A stretch of 64,000 bases of DNA from an uncultured Psychrobacter sp. (GCA_947501045.1 CANMUI010000001.1:682001-746000), one strand, 5' to 3'. Positions 9,301 to 18,211 are shown, counted from the first letter of the stretch. Notes: generated by a model not told the origin, from the sequence alone. Translations and numbers: made by a program.

Positions 9301-12300
9301 AATGGTGCTAAGAGCTTCTGCGCTAGCATTTAACTGCTCACCAGTAATCGCATCTGTCGATCCTGCTGCGGCGTTACCATTGGCAAGTCCAGTTAGAGTG
9401 CGTACGCCATCAGTGCCAGCAATGTCGACGCTGGTACCACCAGTCTGAGCGCCAACGGTAATCTCCCCTGTACCTGCATCTTGACGCACGATACCGGTTC
9501 TGCCGTTTGCCAAATCAGCGATGCCTGTGGTATTACCAGCGATATTGCCAGCATTGGTGGCGATGTTATCAGTATTGTCAGTAGTACGAGTATCAAGATT
9601 ACCAAGCGCGTCACCGACATTGTTAAAGCTATCAGTGTCATTATTTAAGCTATACGTGGGCGGGGTATAAGTATCACTTGCTGCATCGTAGCTTGCATTA
9701 CCACCAAGGGCGGTGACATTACCTTGCGACGCATTGCGGTTGTCAGTGATGCCCGCAGTATTAGCAGTAATGCTACTGGTATTAGCAGTGATATTGTTGG
9801 CATTGGTAGTGATACTGCCCGTATTAGTAGCGATGTTACTGCTGTTGGTCGTGACATTAGCATTAGTCGCATTAAGCTGGCTGCCATTGATCGCATCGGT
9901 GCTAGTTGTACTCAGTTCACCATCGGCAATATTGGACAAGACAGTTGGCGTGGTTGTACTGCCATCCGCTGCTTGCACAGACGCTAGAATATTATCGACC
10001 GCAACCGTACTACCGCTGCCATTGGCCACCGTATTGAAACTACCGTCCGCTTGTTTATATAATCTTGTACCATCAGTAGCCGTATAAACCACTGGCAGCT
10101 GGGCACTATCACTCAAAGCTTGCGCGTTGACGGCCAGATCAAACGATCTAGCATTACCATCAGCCGTTTCAATGACACTAATAGAGCTATTACTTGAGGT
10201 GACTGACGTACGCGAACCATCAACGTAATCTTTATTGGTCACATCCGTGCCAGCGGTTGGGGCATTATTAACGGTGACGCTATCAAAGGTTGGGGTCGCA
10301 CTCATCTGTACTTCAATACCGGTTGCTGTGGCAGCTGTGGTGATATTGCCATTATCACCACTGATATTGAAGGTATCACCGAGCTGACGCTCAATAGTGC
10401 CGCTATCGGCCGCAAAGCTTAATGGGGTTTGTACAGCAGTACTAATGGCAGTGATGGCATCGCCGACCGTATTAACCGTACTACTAGTGCCAGTAGTATT
10501 ACTTGGGTTGGTAAAGACCGTGTATTCAGGCGGGGTATAAGTATCACTTGCTGCATCGTAGCTAGCATTACCCCCAAAGGCTGTGACATTGCCTTGTGAG
10601 ACATTACGGTTGTCGTTAATGTCGTTGGTATTATTAGCAATGTTATTGGCATTAGTGGTGACGTTAGCATTAGTCGCATTGAGCTGGCTACCGTTGACGG
10701 CGTCGGTAGAATTCGCCGCAATGTTACCATTAGCAAGACCAGTTAAAGTGCGCACACCATCAGTGCCAGTAAGGTCGACGCTTGTGCCTCCAGTCTGAGC
10801 GCCAACGGTGATAGCTCCTGTACCTGCATCTTGACGGACGATACCGGTTCTGCCGTTTGCTAGATCAGCAATGCTTCCGGTGTTGCCAGCAATGTTATTA
10901 GCGTTAGTATTGATATTGCCAGCATTGGTTGCGATGTTACCAGTATTGTCAGAGGTACGAGTATTAAGATTATCAAGCGCATCGCCGACATTGTTGACGT
11001 TAGTTGTGACTCCCGCATTGGTACCATCGTCTAAGGTATACGTGGGCGCGGTATAAGTATCGGTTGCGGCATTGTAACCAGCACCACCGCCAAGCGCGGT
11101 TAGATTGCCTTGCGAGATATTACGGTTATCGGTGATATTGCTTGTGTTAGTTGCAACATTGCCTGTATTTGCAGTCACGTTAGCATTAGTCGCATTAAGC
11201 TGGCTACCATTGATCGCGTCCGTACTGGTTGTACTCAGTTCACCAGCAGCGATATTGGACAAGACCGTTGGGGTTGTTGTGGTGCCATCCGCCGCTTGTA
11301 CAGAAGCCGAAATATTATTAGCAGCAACCGTGCTACCGCTACCGTTAGCTACTGTATTAAAACTACCGTCTGGCTGCTTATATAATCTTGAGCCATCAGC
11401 AGACGTATAAACCACTGGTAGCTGCGCACTATCACTCAAAGCCTGCGCGTTGACGGCCAGATCAAACGATCGAGCATTACCAGTAGCCGTTTCAATGACA
11501 CTAATAGAGCTATTGCTTGAGGTGACTGACGTACGCGAACCATCAACATAGTCTTTATTAGTCACATCCGTACCAGCGGTAGGGGCATTATTAACGGTAA
11601 CGTTATCAAAGGTTGGGGTCGCACTCATCTGTACTTCAATACCTGTTGCCGTGGCAGATGTGGTGATGTTGCCATTATCACCACTGATATCAAAGGTGTC
11701 GCCAAGTTGACGCTCAATCGTGCCGCTATCTGCTGCAAAGGTAAGTGGCGTTTGCACCGCGGTATTGATAGCACTGATGGCATCGCCAACATTGTTGACG
11801 GTACTACTGGTACCAGTGGCATCACCTGGGTTGGTAAAGACCGTGTATTCAGGCGCGGTATAAGTATCGGTTGCGGCATTGTATTCAGCACCACCGCCAA
11901 GCGCGGTTAGATTGCCTTGAGAGATGTTGCGGTTGTCAGTGATGTTGTTGGTGTTGGTAGTGATATTACCCGTATTCGTGGCAATGTTATTCGCATTGGT
12001 AGTTACGTTGGCATTAGTCGCATTAAGCTGATTGCCAGTCACCGCTTCTGTCGATCCAGCAGCAATGGTGCCATCAGCAACATTAGTGATTTTAGCACCG
12101 CCGACATCTAGGCCGTTGGCCGTGCTGGTTAAGACAGTATCATTAGTGGCATCGCCGACCGTGAGTTGATTGACGCTGATATCGTCTGCTAAATCATAGT
12201 TGATGCCATTGTCCGACACAGTAGCAACGAGATTATTATCTGTATTAGTAAAGGTAACCGCTTCACCCAGTTGCACGTTGTCTTGGGTACCATTATCAGC

Positions 12301-13809
12301 GGCGATATCGAAGCCTCTATTGGCTTGGGTTAAGGCGCTATTAGCAGTGGTGTTGGCGCTATTTGCCGTTCCTTGTGCGTTGTCGGCTGTTGTTTGAGCG
12401 TTGGTTGCCGCCGTACGGACATTGGCAACAGTGATGTTGGTAGTGTTTAATTGATCGCCAGTAATGGCGTCCGTAGAACCCGTCGCGACGTTACCATTGG
12501 CCAGGCCGGTTAGGGTACGTCTGCCACTGGTGCCAGTAAAGTTGACACTGTTGCCACCAGTATTGCTGCCGACGGTGATAGGTGCCGTGCCGTTGTCTTG
12601 ACGGACGATACCGGCTCTGCCATTGGTTAGGTTGGCGATGTTATTTGTATTACCAGTAATGTTGTTAGCATTAGTATTAATACGACCAGTATTTGCAGTA
12701 ACATTGTTATTTGTGTCTTCAAGCGCTGAATTAGTGGCTGCTAATTGACTACCGTTAATAGCGTCAGTACTATCAGCACTAATTCTACCGCCAGCCACAT
12801 TTTTTATCTGACGTTCAAGTCCTGCGGCTCCAACAGAGACCTGTGCACCTGTCTTGACTGGGCCATTTGCACCGTCTAGTACGCTACCAGCAAAATTATA
12901 AGTCTTACCGCCTATGACGACGGTTTTTTCAGAGGTAGCATCTTTGTCTGTCTCGGCTCCAGCACCTAGAGCAACTGAACCTGCTTTTGTAGCGGTGGCT
13001 GATACACCAAGAGCAGCAGAACCTACTCCGATGGATGTGGCCTGAGTACCAAAGGCTGTTGATAAGGCGCCAACAGACTGTGCTTGTACACCAACAGCGA
13101 CTGAGGCGGGACCTGCAGTTTCGGTACCGATGTACTGTCTTCTATTAACATCTGGAATATTTGGATTACTTGCACCGTTGGCATCTGTATAGACTAAATC
13201 ACGGCCTGCAAACTTTCTAAATGCTTGATTGACATCGCCACTATTTAAACCGCTATTAGAGGTGCCATCTATATTTCTACTGGATGCTGAGTTTAAATCA
13301 TCGCCACCGATAGCGATAGAGGAATTACCTACGGCGCGTACATTAGCACCTAGACCTATAGACTGATCGCCTTTGGTCTGAGCATCATAGCCTATAGCGA
13401 TACTTTGCGCGCCCTGGGTAGCACCTGCGTTTGCCTTAGTGGTCGCGGTACCGCCTATCGCTATATTATGTCTACCGCTAGCATCGCTGTTACAGCCAAT
13501 AGCGATATCACCGGTAGACTTGTTTGCTGCGGTACTAGGATTACTAGTTGCATCACAAACGTTAGTATCTATTGAATTAGGCCCTACAACAGCTACCGCC
13601 TGCATACTAAATCCAGCACTAGCCAGCCCTATGCACAGTGCACTGAGACGCAATAGTTGCGCGCCTCCTGTTACCGTGTCATTGAATGTACTTGATGAGT
13701 CTGAGGTAACAGTAGTACTTGATGATTTACCGCGGCTTTTAGCATATTCTGCGACAGCCATAAAGCAGTTTAGTGATTGGTTCCAGATAACTTTGTAGTT
13801 ACGATTCAT
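6373..13809 (-). CDS. Trimeric autotransporter adhesin (YadA/Hia-type, 2478 aa)
   Basis: Type Vc surface adhesin. Residues 1-27 form the extended signal peptide region (NRNYKVIWNQSLNCFMAVAEYAKSRGK resembles the ESPR consensus), followed by a hydrophobic core near residues 50-73 ending AVA. A YadA-type head with repeats of the SIAIG/SVAVG kind covers about residues 85-290, then a neck (ISADSTDAINGSQL). The stalk to about 1800 contains many neck modules (STDAINGSQLN, STDAITGDQLN), GIVRQD modules and coiled-coil heptads rich in TNANNI. A second head of left-handed beta-roll repeats lies at about 1820-1975. The last 100 residues are the YadA anchor with coiled coil, four beta strands and terminal Phe. 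It should trimerise in the outer membrane and mediate attachment or autoaggregation. The reading frame is unbroken despite long internal repeats. Confidence 0.97.
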   Translation of the reverse strand: MNRNYKVIWNQSLNCFMAVAEYAKSRGKSSSTTVTSDSSSTFNDTVTGGAQLLRLSALCIGLASAGFSMQAVAVVGPNSIDTNVCDATSNPSTAANKSTGDIAIGCNSDASGRHNIAIGGTATTKANAGATQGAQSIAIGYDAQTKGDQSIGLGANVRAVGNSSIAIGGDDLNSASSRNIDGTSNSGLNSGDVNQAFRKFAGRDLVYTDANGASNPNIPDVNRRQYIGTETAGPASVAVGVQAQSVGALSTAFGTQATSIGVGSAALGVSATATKAGSVALGAGAETDKDATSEKTVVIGGKTYNFAGSVLDGANGPVKTGAQVSVGAAGLERQIKNVAGGRISADSTDAINGSQLAATNSALEDTNNNVTANTGRINTNANNITGNTNNIANLTNGRAGIVRQDNGTAPITVGSNTGGNSVNFTGTSGRRTLTGLANGNVATGSTDAITGDQLNTTNITVANVRTAATNAQTTADNAQGTANSANTTANSALTQANRGFDIAADNGTQDNVQLGEAVTFTNTDNNLVATVSDNGINYDLADDISVNQLTVGDATNDTVLTSTANGLDVGGAKITNVADGTIAAGSTEAVTGNQLNATNANVTTNANNIATNTGNITTNTNNITDNRNISQGNLTALGGGAEYNAATDTYTAPEYTVFTNPGDATGTSSTVNNVGDAISAINTAVQTPLTFAADSGTIERQLGDTFDISGDNGNITTSATATGIEVQMSATPTFDNVTVNNAPTAGTDVTNKDYVDGSRTSVTSSNSSISVIETATGNARSFDLAVNAQALSDSAQLPVVYTSADGSRLYKQPDGSFNTVANGSGSTVAANNISASVQAADGTTTTPTVLSNIAAGELSTTSTDAINGSQLNATNANVTANTGNVATNTSNITDNRNISQGNLTALGGGAGYNAATDTYTAPTYTLDDGTNAGVTTNVNNVGDALDNLNTRTSDNTGNIATNAGNINTNANNIAGNTGSIADLANGRTGIVRQDAGTGAITVGAQTGGTSVDLTGTDGVRTLTGLANGNIAANSTDAVNGSQLNATNANVTTNANNIANNTNDINDNRNVSQGNVTAFGGNASYDAASDTYTPPEYTVFTNPSNTTGTSSTVNTVGDAITAISTAVQTPLSFAADSGTIERQLGDTFNISGDNGNITTAATATGIEVQMSATPTFDSVTVNNAPTAGTDVTNKDYVDGSRTSVTSSNSSISVIETADGNARSFDLAVNAQALSDSAQLPVVYTATDGTRLYKQADGSFNTVANGSGSTVAVDNILASVQAADGSTTTPTVLSNIADGELSTTSTDAINGSQLNATNANVTTNSSNIATNTGSITTNANNITANTSSITANTAGITDNRNASQGNVTALGGNASYDAASDTYTPPTYSLNNDTDSFNNVGDALGNLDTRTTDNTDNIATNAGNIAGNTTGIADLANGRTGIVRQDAGTGEITVGAQTGGTSVDIAGTDGVRTLTGLANGNAAAGSTDAITGEQLNASAEALSTIVGGNAVNTGGVITVTNIGGTGVDNIDGAIASVNDTAIKAKSTVSEGDNIVIATTTNADGSTNYQVATANNLVLDSLTTGNTVTNNSGVTINDGANVTTLSSAGNTVTDGSNTSNYSANGFTINDNAGNSVIVNQTGLSFNNSAGATGPSVSATGINASSTKISNLEAGTLSTDAVNKGQLDAITGNIAAGGVQYDRNTDDTVNYDNVSFAGTPAIIGTDENGNNVVVSGGTRLTNIANGINAADAVNRGQLDSATNIKVFNQNGDEVTVNVAEQVTNIAVNNDNLDSLFLTYNKSGQKATDRLTIGETVQKMNTEGVKFAHTNAVDTTNNLGNTNDSSAGADNSTAIGVNAIVAADATSTIALGHNTLASDNATNAVVIGKDSQVGGASSIAIGNGSQANGNQSISVGTRNTVNGNNSGAFGDPTIINGDNSYSVGNNNTIDSSDTFVLGNNVTQSVDGSVVLGTGSAATTGAGITGYRADTSNANDAILATTSSTGAVAVGDADNDVYRQVTGVAAGTADSDAVNVAQLRAVDTTLSNLVTGNIGLVQQAGNQNVITIGAATGGTSINVAGTEGNRQIAGVAAGTANTDALNVGQLGSVLGGNTTVADNGQINANLNVGGNQYNTVQDALTAVNTQTGQLNDAAVQYDRDADGSVNQNQITLGGGAEGSLITNVQNGNVAPGSRDAINGGQLNDTADSIAGVIGGNATNTGGVITATNIGGTGASTIDGAISSIQQNNASTNAAVSNNTANIASNSSDIQDNTGRLNAGLNFSADSGATINQPIGDNSAISFVGSDNITTTASDSGIQFDLNGNINVDTVSAASITTGNTTVNNSGVTIQDGPSMTTNGINAGNQVVTGVADGVEVNDAVNFGQLSALDRRLNDNVSALGYKINEVEDEANAGISAAMAMSSLPQAYIPGKSMVGGGIASYNGESAVAVGVSKVSDNGRWVIKANGTADTQGNAGGAIGAGFHF
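9863..10612 (-). repeat. Adhesin internal repeat, copy B
   Basis: About 750 bases encoding VFTNPSNTTG through GSQLNATNANVT that recur 1323 bases (441 codons) away at 11186-11935. Landmarks such as ggcattatta (10261 and 11584) and gccttg (10591 and 11914) are spaced by exactly 1323. Confidence 0.85.
11186..11935 (-). repeat. Adhesin internal repeat, copy A
   Basis: First copy in protein order of the 250-residue stalk unit (VFTNPGDATG to GSQLNATNANVT), nearly identical in DNA to 9863-10612. Differences are mostly single bases, which indicates recent duplication or continuing gene conversion. Confidence 0.85.
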
Positions 13810-14153
13810 AGAGTAAACATCCTGTCATAGTCACAACACTACTTAACAGCAGCACAGCTTGTAAGACTTAATTAAAATTTATAAAAAGAAGATTTATACT
13901 CACACAAAATATAAATATTTCCTCAATAACCATGTACTGTTGAGATAAATTGTTCTTTTGGTAAGTGCTCTTACGTTGCAATATTTATTCCATGATTGTT
14001 ATATTTTTGTAAAAAATAGCTTAAACATAAAAACAAACAGAGGCATACTTAATATTATATCTTGACAAGTGTTGAGTTATAGTTTCTAGATTGACATTTT
14101 AACGTTGTGATAAGGGATGTTACTGCCCCAGTACAAAAGCAGAGGACTTAGGG
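13810..14153. other. Intergenic region with divergent promoters
   Basis: Very AT-rich non-coding stretch between the adhesin start and the HdeD-like gene. It must contain both promoters. A TTGACA occurs at 14062-14067 on the plus strand but no convincing -10 element at standard spacing was found. No gene seen. Confidence 0.4.
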
Positions 14154-14184
14154 TATATCATTTAAACTGAATTTAAATGATATA
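14154..14184. promoter_or_regulatory. Perfect inverted repeat upstream of HdeD-like gene
   Basis: Two 13-base arms, TATATCATTTAAA and TTTAAATGATATA, flank a five-base centre CTGAA. The element ends twelve bases before the ATG at 14197, overlapping the ribosome-binding region. It has no T-tract. It may be an operator or an RNA hairpin controlling translation. Confidence 0.5.
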
Positions 14185-14196
14185 TGGGGTAACGTT

Positions 14197-14703
14197 ATGA
14201 GTCGTACTCTATGGTTAGTCGTTGGTATTGTTAGTATTATTGGTGGTATCTTTGCGCTATTTAATCCTTTTAGCGCCACTCTAGCGGCTGAGCAGTTGGC
14301 TGGATGGTTCTTTTTATTCGTAGGCGTGCTGCAAATGTTCGCCATAGCCCGCGCTCATAGCACTGGCGGCAAAATCTTAGCAGCAGTTGGTGGTTTGATT
14401 GGTCTTTTGTTGGGTATTGAGCTATTGCGAGAACCGATGCAAGGCATTTTAGCGTTGACTATTGTCGTCGCTATTTTATTTTTACTGACCGGTATCGTGC
14501 GCACAGTGATCGCTTTTGGGCTGCGCGGAACGGCAGCGTTTTTCCCGTTGCTACTTTCTGGAATTATCTCTATTGCGTTGGCGCTATTGATTTTTAGTGG
14601 TTATCCTGAATCAGCAACTTATATATTAGGAGTGTTACTTGCTATTGAGCTGATCTCTAACGGTATCTCTCTGGTTATGTACTCGCGCGTACAGACGGGA
14701 TAA
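14197..14703 (+). CDS. HdeD-family (DUF308) membrane protein
   Basis: A 168-residue inner-membrane protein with six predicted helices arranged as repeated pairs, as in HdeD and other DUF308 proteins. Characteristic stretches are the N-terminal GIVSIIGGIFALFNP, the second unit GWFFLFVGVLQMF, and ILGVLLAIELISNGISLVM at the end. E. coli HdeD is needed for acid resistance at high cell density, but its mechanism is unknown and the family is broad. The gene starts right after a perfect inverted repeat, which may regulate it. The next gene follows 40 bases downstream and could share its transcript. Confidence 0.82.
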   Translation: MSRTLWLVVGIVSIIGGIFALFNPFSATLAAEQLAGWFFLFVGVLQMFAIARAHSTGGKILAAVGGLIGLLLGIELLREPMQGILALTIVVAILFLLTGIVRTVIAFGLRGTAAFFPLLLSGIISIALALLIFSGYPESATYILGVLLAIELISNGISLVMYSRVQTG

Positions 14704-14743
14704 AGGAGTTGTGAAAAGATAGCTTATTATAGGAGAGAGAGTT

Positions 14744-15346
14744 TTGGACAATATAATCAGTTATATATTGACAATAATAGGAGTGCTTTCTGGAATTTTT
14801 ATATATGTACATAGAAGCTATATGGACAGATATAGAAGTGACTGGGAAAATATGGAGAAATTAAGAAGCAGTTTTAAAGAGCTTGATAAAGATTATAAAT
14901 ACATGCAAGAATTATCTATCTATTCTGTAAGGTGTATAAGAGGCCTAGCCTATGATGAAGCAAGAGTAGTTGTACCTAAAAATATAAGTTTAAGGAATAT
15001 TACTGCAATAGCTAGCATGAGTAAAAAAGATTTATGTTTGTATGAATTAGACGAAAATACAGTAAAAATTGTCAGCGAAGGTGAATATAAAAAGATCAGA
15101 AATAAAGATAAGCTACTTTGGATGACTTTTACTATGTTTATTGCTTCTATTTTAGGCTTCCTAATCGCTCTATTTATTAGTAGCAGTATTTTCACATATA
15201 TACTTCTGTTTCTAGCAATACTGGGCACTGAAGTACTATGGCTACATCAAGAAAACCCATATGACTATTATAAGGAGATTATTAAAAATCAGGAAACTAT
15301 AGAAAGTCTCAAAACGCAAAATATTGTCTTTGTACAAGAACTATAA
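14744..15346 (+). CDS. Hypothetical membrane protein with cytosolic helical domain
   Basis: I do not recognise a family. The 200-residue protein starts at a TTG with AGGAGA seven bases upstream, a convincing site; the nearest ATG (28 codons in) would remove the first membrane helix. Helix 1 (about residues 3-22) is followed by a charged, tyrosine-rich segment of roughly 100 residues that is probably coiled-coil in part, then two closely spaced helices (about 125-165) and a hydrophilic C-terminus. The gene is more AT-rich than its neighbours and uses AT-ending codons heavily, hinting at transfer. It may be co-transcribed with the HdeD-like gene. Confidence 0.6.
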   Translation: MDNIISYILTIIGVLSGIFIYVHRSYMDRYRSDWENMEKLRSSFKELDKDYKYMQELSIYSVRCIRGLAYDEARVVVPKNISLRNITAIASMSKKDLCLYELDENTVKIVSEGEYKKIRNKDKLLWMTFTMFIASILGFLIALFISSSIFTYILLFLAILGTEVLWLHQENPYDYYKEIIKNQETIESLKTQNIVFVQEL

Positions 15347-15402
15347 GATTAGCTAATAGTCCAGCTTAAAAGGAAGCTTTCTTGTATTGTCTTAGTTTTT
15401 GA

Positions 15403-16068
15403 CTAACCCTTTCTCGAAAAAGTCAAAATATGCCCTTTAAACGGCAATTCTAAATAAGTCGTATCTTCAGGCTTAACATGTTGACTGCTAAAGCCAAACT
15501 CAATCATCTTTGAAGTTAGCTTATTTTTGCGCCCGCGTCCCGGATCAACGATGATCACCTCACACTGAGGATTAGCGTGACGCTCGATAAACTCGGCTAA
15601 AATATCAATATGTTGATCTTCATAAAGCAGGTCGCTACCGATTATGATATCAAAGCGCCCAAGATGACTATTATCTTCGCTCCAATCCAAGCGCTCGAAG
15701 CTAATCTCTTTATTGTTGTTAAGCGCAGTATTTTTATCTAAGAAATACTCGACCGTCGGATGATAGTCAGTGGCGGTAATATCGGCGTGGCGATGATTGA
15801 GCAGTAAGCTGGATAACGCCATGCCGCAGCCTACCTCTAAGATACGCTTACCTGCGATATCATAATTGAGCATGTGATTGGCCAGTACCAAGCTTGATGG
15901 CCATATCACCCCAAACATCGGCCAAGACGCTGAGCAAATGCCCAAATCCAGCGCTTCATTGTCAGGATCGCTAAATTGTTGATTGTCACGCAGGGTACAG
16001 ATATGGATATCGGTGTTGCCAATCTCGATGGTTTGGTAACGCACGCGCACAGTCGTCAGCGCAGTCAT
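15403..16068 (-). CDS. Class I SAM-dependent methyltransferase (METTL21-like)
   Basis: Soluble protein of 221 residues. The start at 16068 has AGGAG five bases upstream; a further ATG ten codons earlier has none. The SAM-binding motif I is ILEVGCGMALSSLLL, motif II region gives ADITATDYHP, and a GSDLLYE motif follows the fourth strand region DIIIGSDLLY. This D-x-x-Y-type pattern with an upstream WPSSLVLANHM segment is characteristic of the METTL21 / nicotinamide N-methyltransferase-like group, whose members mostly methylate protein lysines. Bacterial members are poorly studied and the substrate is unknown. No protein target gene is adjacent. Confidence 0.8.
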   Translation of the reverse strand: MTALTTVRVRYQTIEIGNTDIHICTLRDNQQFSDPDNEALDLGICSASWPMFGVIWPSSLVLANHMLNYDIAGKRILEVGCGMALSSLLLNHRHADITATDYHPTVEYFLDKNTALNNNKEISFERLDWSEDNSHLGRFDIIIGSDLLYEDQHIDILAEFIERHANPQCEVIIVDPGRGRKNKLTSKMIEFGFSSQHVKPEDTTYLELPFKGHILTFSRKG

Positions 16069-16745
16069 AGACGCTCCTAAAAATAAGCAAAAATGCAAAG
16101 TTCGGCAAAAAGTGCCGCGATCAAAAGGAGAAGAAAACGCCGTAGTCGCAAACGTAGAGACTGAACGATAGTAACAACAGTATGCCTGATAGCGGGGTAG
16201 AGTGTTGTTACTTTGCAGGATACTAGTATTACTGCTATGGTTATAGATATCAATGAAGGCGTAAATGAGCTATTAAGATAGGGGAGTACTTTAAAAGTGT
16301 TACTGTGTAGTGCTGCTGGGATAAGTTTTGCGCAGCCTTTGGTTGCAACGACACAGCGTGCAATTAAAATTAATACCAGCAGCACGTGACCAAATATGTC
16401 AGTTTTATTTGGGATTGACTATAAAATCACTGTTTATTATAGCCTTTGAGTTCTTCTGCATATGAGAGAATATAATTAATAGCATTTATATTCTTATACA
16501 GTATTGACTTTTTTTATCAGCAAGGTAAATTAAATACCCAGCATCAAGCTATTGATCGCTCTGATCGTAAATTTGCGTATCATGAGCCATGAGCATCAAT
16601 TGCCCTTAAACTATCTACTATTTAGTTAAGTACTATTGAATACATGCTAACTTAGTAGATAGAGCAAGTACCAAGACCTAAGACGCCAGTCGGCGACCAA
16701 TCTACTGGTTTTTAATCTCCTCCGTTTTTGCGTCAAACGCATAGA
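16069..16745. other. Non-coding region upstream of gdhA
   Basis: Nearly 700 bases with no gene I can support. A minus-strand reading of 102 codons at 16077-16385 begins with GTG, lacks a ribosome site, and is not convincing. The stretch 16440-16700 has stops in all frames at high density. Confidence 0.5.
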
Positions 16746-16797
16746 GATGACAGTCTTGTATTGATATCTGCAATTTAGTATCAACAAGACTGTCATC
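16746..16797. promoter_or_regulatory. Long inverted repeat upstream of gdhA
   Basis: GATGACAGTCTTG(TA)TTGATA pairs with TATCAACAAGACTGTCATC around an 11-base loop, giving about 19 base pairs with a two-base bulge. It ends 67 bases before the gdhA ATG and has no T-tract, so it is not a plain terminator. Candidate roles are an operator or a leader hairpin. Confidence 0.5.
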
Positions 16798-16864
16798 TAC
16801 CGTAATACGATATGACCTAGATATCGTTTTATACGACCACCCCTTCTATAGTTGAGGAACATAT

Positions 16865-18211
16865 ATGAGTATCCGCCAAGCCATCGAAAAAGTTGAAGCC
16901 CGTTACGCCCATCAACCTGAATTTGTGCAAGCCGTAAAAGAGGTTGCCCTCACCATCGCACCTTTGTATGACGCTCACCCTGAATTTCAAAAAATGAAGA
17001 TATTTGAGCGCTTGGTCGAGCCTGATCGTATTATCGCTTTTCGGATAAACTGGGAGAACGATAAAGGAGAAGTACAGGTCAACCGGGGTTGGCGAGTGCA
17101 ATTTAGTAACGCTTTAGGACCTTACAAAGGCGGATTGCGTTTTCACCCGACAGTCAATCAATCAGTACTCAAGTTCTTAGGTTTTGAGCAGATTTTCAAA
17201 AATGCGCTAACAGGTCTGCCGATTGGCGGTGGTAAAGGCGGTTCTGACTTTGATCCCAAAGGCAAGACAGATAGTGAGATTCGCCGTTTTTGCTATGCTT
17301 TTATGCGCGAGCTCCATCATTATGTTAGTAAAGATATGGATGTACCCGCAGGCGATATTGGCGTGGGTAGCCGCGAAGTCAGCTATATGTATGCTATGTA
17401 TAAGAATCTAACGCACGAATATAGCGGCGTGTTGACCGGTAAGGGCGTCGGCTTCGGCGGGAGTCTGATGCGTACTGAGGCGACAGGTTATGGCGCGGTA
17501 TATTTCTTACAAAATATGCTTGATGCTCAAAAGGAGAGTATCGAAGGTAAAAAGGTGCTGATCTCAGGAGCGGGTAACGTCTCATTACATGCGGCAGAAA
17601 AAGTCTGTATGCTCGGCGGTATCGCTATTACTGTCTCTGATTCAAAAGGTACTTTGTATGATGAAAAAGGACTGAATCAAGAAAAGATAGATTGGCTTAA
17701 AAAGCAAAAGGATCAAGGCAAACCTTTGACAGATTATATCGAAGTCTTTGGCGGTGAGTGGCTTGCTGGTCAAACTCCTTGGCACATAAAAGCAGATATT
17801 GCTATCCCATCAGCAACGCAAAACGAAGTTGATGAAGAAGATGCCCAAAAAATGGTTAAAAATGGAGTCAAGTATGTAGTTGAAGGTGCTAATATGCCAC
17901 TGACTGCTAAAGCTATCGACCGTGTTTGTGAAAACCGTGTGCATTACGCGCCAGGTAAAGCCGCCAATGCTGGCGGGGTGGCAGTATCTGCGCTTGAGAT
18001 GTCACAAAACTCAGTGCGTCAGTATAAAACCTTTGATCAGATCGATGAGCGTCTTAAAAACATTATGAAAAATATTCATGACAGTGCGGCGGCGGCTTCG
18101 GAGGAGTACGGACAGACGGATAATGGCTATATCGACTATATGGCAGGAGCCAATATTGTTGGTTTTAAACGTGTCGCTGATGCCCTAGTAGCTTATGGCA
18201 TTCTAAACTAA
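16865..18211 (+). CDS. gdhA: NADP-specific glutamate dehydrogenase
   Basis: Homohexameric cytosolic enzyme of 448 residues, typical for the small hexameric type. It makes glutamate from 2-oxoglutarate and ammonium with NADPH. The substrate loop GGLRFHPTVNQSVLKFLGFEQ, the catalytic lysine motif PIGGGKGGSDFDPKGK, the acidic DVPAGDIGVG and the nucleotide loop GAGNVSLHAAEK are all present. AGTTGAGGAAC lies just upstream of the ATG. It is monocistronic with a strong terminator about 200 bases downstream and a long inverted repeat in its leader. Glutamate is also the end product of the hut pathway encoded further along, so regulation by nitrogen supply is plausible but not shown. Confidence 0.97.
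   Translation: MSIRQAIEKVEARYAHQPEFVQAVKEVALTIAPLYDAHPEFQKMKIFERLVEPDRIIAFRINWENDKGEVQVNRGWRVQFSNALGPYKGGLRFHPTVNQSVLKFLGFEQIFKNALTGLPIGGGKGGSDFDPKGKTDSEIRRFCYAFMRELHHYVSKDMDVPAGDIGVGSREVSYMYAMYKNLTHEYSGVLTGKGVGFGGSLMRTEATGYGAVYFLQNMLDAQKESIEGKKVLISGAGNVSLHAAEKVCMLGGIAITVSDSKGTLYDEKGLNQEKIDWLKKQKDQGKPLTDYIEVFGGEWLAGQTPWHIKADIAIPSATQNEVDEEDAQKMVKNGVKYVVEGANMPLTAKAIDRVCENRVHYAPGKAANAGGVAVSALEMSQNSVRQYKTFDQIDERLKNIMKNIHDSAAAASEEYGQTDNGYIDYMAGANIVGFKRVADALVAYGILN

Noticed and set aside
9863..11935. CRISPR-like or tandem satellite array
   Set aside because: The repetition is long, coding and in frame with the adhesin; there are no short direct repeats with unique spacers anywhere in the window.
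6676..13798. Many open frames on the plus strand and second minus frame within the adhesin gene
   Set aside because: The adhesin is rich in Asn, Thr, Ala and Gly codons that leave the other frames free of stops; none has a family match.
16077..16385. Minus-strand 102-codon reading frame with hydrophobic segments
   Set aside because: GTG start without a ribosome site, no recognisable family, and unusual Cys/Arg/Leu composition; most likely chance.
16808..16829. CGATAT...ATATCG hairpin with T run before gdhA
   Set aside because: Too few G-C pairs for a terminator and it would lie just before the gene start; noted only as possible leader structure.
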